Positions 63,674-64,000 of a stretch of DNA of 64,000 bases are shown piece by piece (position 1 is the first letter of the stretch; the number at the start of each line of letters is the position of its first letter). The translations under genes and the position numbers were made by a program. The DNA is from Rotaria socialis (lineage: Eukaryota; Rotifera; Eurotatoria; Philodinida; Philodinidae): positions 81,023-145,022 of the forward strand of contig CAJNYU010002006.1 of NCBI GenBank assembly GCA_905331475.1, written 5' to 3'. The notes beneath the pieces are model-generated. The model was given only the letters and a program-made list of their open reading frames with translations, did not search any database and was not told the DNA's origin.

Positions 63674-64000
63674 ATGGCTGGCTATTCATTTCAATCATCT
63701 TCTTCATCGGGAGGCGGTGCTGATAGCGCGTTCCAACAAGCTGATGCAAACGGTGATGGACGTGTCGATATCAATGAATTCCGTAACTTTCTTGGTAAGA
63801 TATATTTATTGAATTCTTATTTGTGTATGAGCTAATGATAATAACTTCTATTTGTAGGTCAAAACCTCGGTGGTGGTGGCGGTGCAAGTGCAGGTGCTGG
63901 TTCGTCATACGAATCATCAGCCTCATTTGGTGCTGGTGGTGGTGGTGGTGGTTTCGGTGCAAGTGCTGGTTCGTCATACGAATCATCAGCCTCATTTGGT
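63674..64000 (+). CDS. Gly-rich EF-hand protein, copy 2 (cut by window edge)
   Basis: Exon 1 (63674-63794) encodes the same 40-residue start as copy 1, with the EF-hand loop DANGDGRVDINE. Exon 2 starts at 63858 and runs past the window end in the SSYESSASFGAG-type repeats. The intron between them (63 bp) is also nearly identical to that of copy 1, so the duplication is recent or kept homogeneous by gene conversion. Only a few substitutions separate the copies in the shared 460 bases. Same orientation as copy 1, 6.9 kb downstream. Confidence 0.85.

Noticed and set aside
1-64000. CRISPR arrays, operons or bacterial-type genes (horizontal transfer)
   Set aside because: No regularly spaced repeats, no intronless bacterial-like genes with ribosome-binding sites, and no block of clearly different codon use were seen. 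The intronless frames found are short or decayed.

Overview
This window is eukaryotic, AT-rich animal DNA. Genes carry many GT-AG introns, mostly 50-80 bp with a few of 0.5-2.5 kb, and the proteins are typical metazoan ones: spatacsin, TFG, CPT1, Chibby, MORN1, SGPP and an FBXL protein. Intron size, low GC, decayed transposons and lineage-specific Gly-rich/EF-hand genes would fit a bdelloid rotifer. That placement is inference, not proof. The sequence is a draft: it has one 100-N scaffold gap (7333-7432) and isolated single Ns, at least two of them flanked by unmerged duplicate ends.

Layout. 0-0.7 kb: N-terminal fragment of an MGAT2-like glycosyltransferase (-). 4.2-6.95 kb: exons 1-6 of an F-box/LRR gene (+), whose last two exons lie at 55.34-55.76 kb. 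11.7-16.4 kb: a minus-strand cluster of two tandem Chibby paralogues and a complete MORN1 orthologue, all from families with ciliary/basal-body links. 17-24 kb: a transposon graveyard with fold-back elements, a SWIM/MULE relic, a 2.2 kb TA-flanked TIR element and a hAT-like MITE. 24.5-27.6 kb: sphingosine-1-phosphate phosphatase (+). 31.3-33.2 kb: a small one-pass membrane protein gene (+) with an antisense Kelch gene nested in its intron. 34.6-44.7 kb: spatacsin SPG11 (+), apparently without the N-terminal part, with a GPCR pseudogene antisense in its last intron. 45.4-46.7 kb: TFG (+). 47.6-51.5 kb: CPT1, 17 exons (+). 56.8-58.8 kb and 63.7 kb to the edge: two tandem copies of a Gly-rich EF-hand structural gene, each with a TATA promoter.

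The strongest oddity is the F-box/LRR gene. Exon 6 ends at 6953 in phase 2 and exon 7 resumes at 55344 in matching phase, giving a coherent 541-residue protein. The implied intron is 48.4 kb and contains at least ten other genes or pseudogenes on both strands. A 152-bp repeat (150/152 identical) sits at 7181-7332, directly against the N gap, and again at 54380-54531, just upstream of exon 7. This points to a repeat-mediated misjoin or to a real rearrangement. Gene models were spliced by hand from reading frames, intron phase and family similarity; no search was run. I found no CRISPR array, operon or clearly new biological system.
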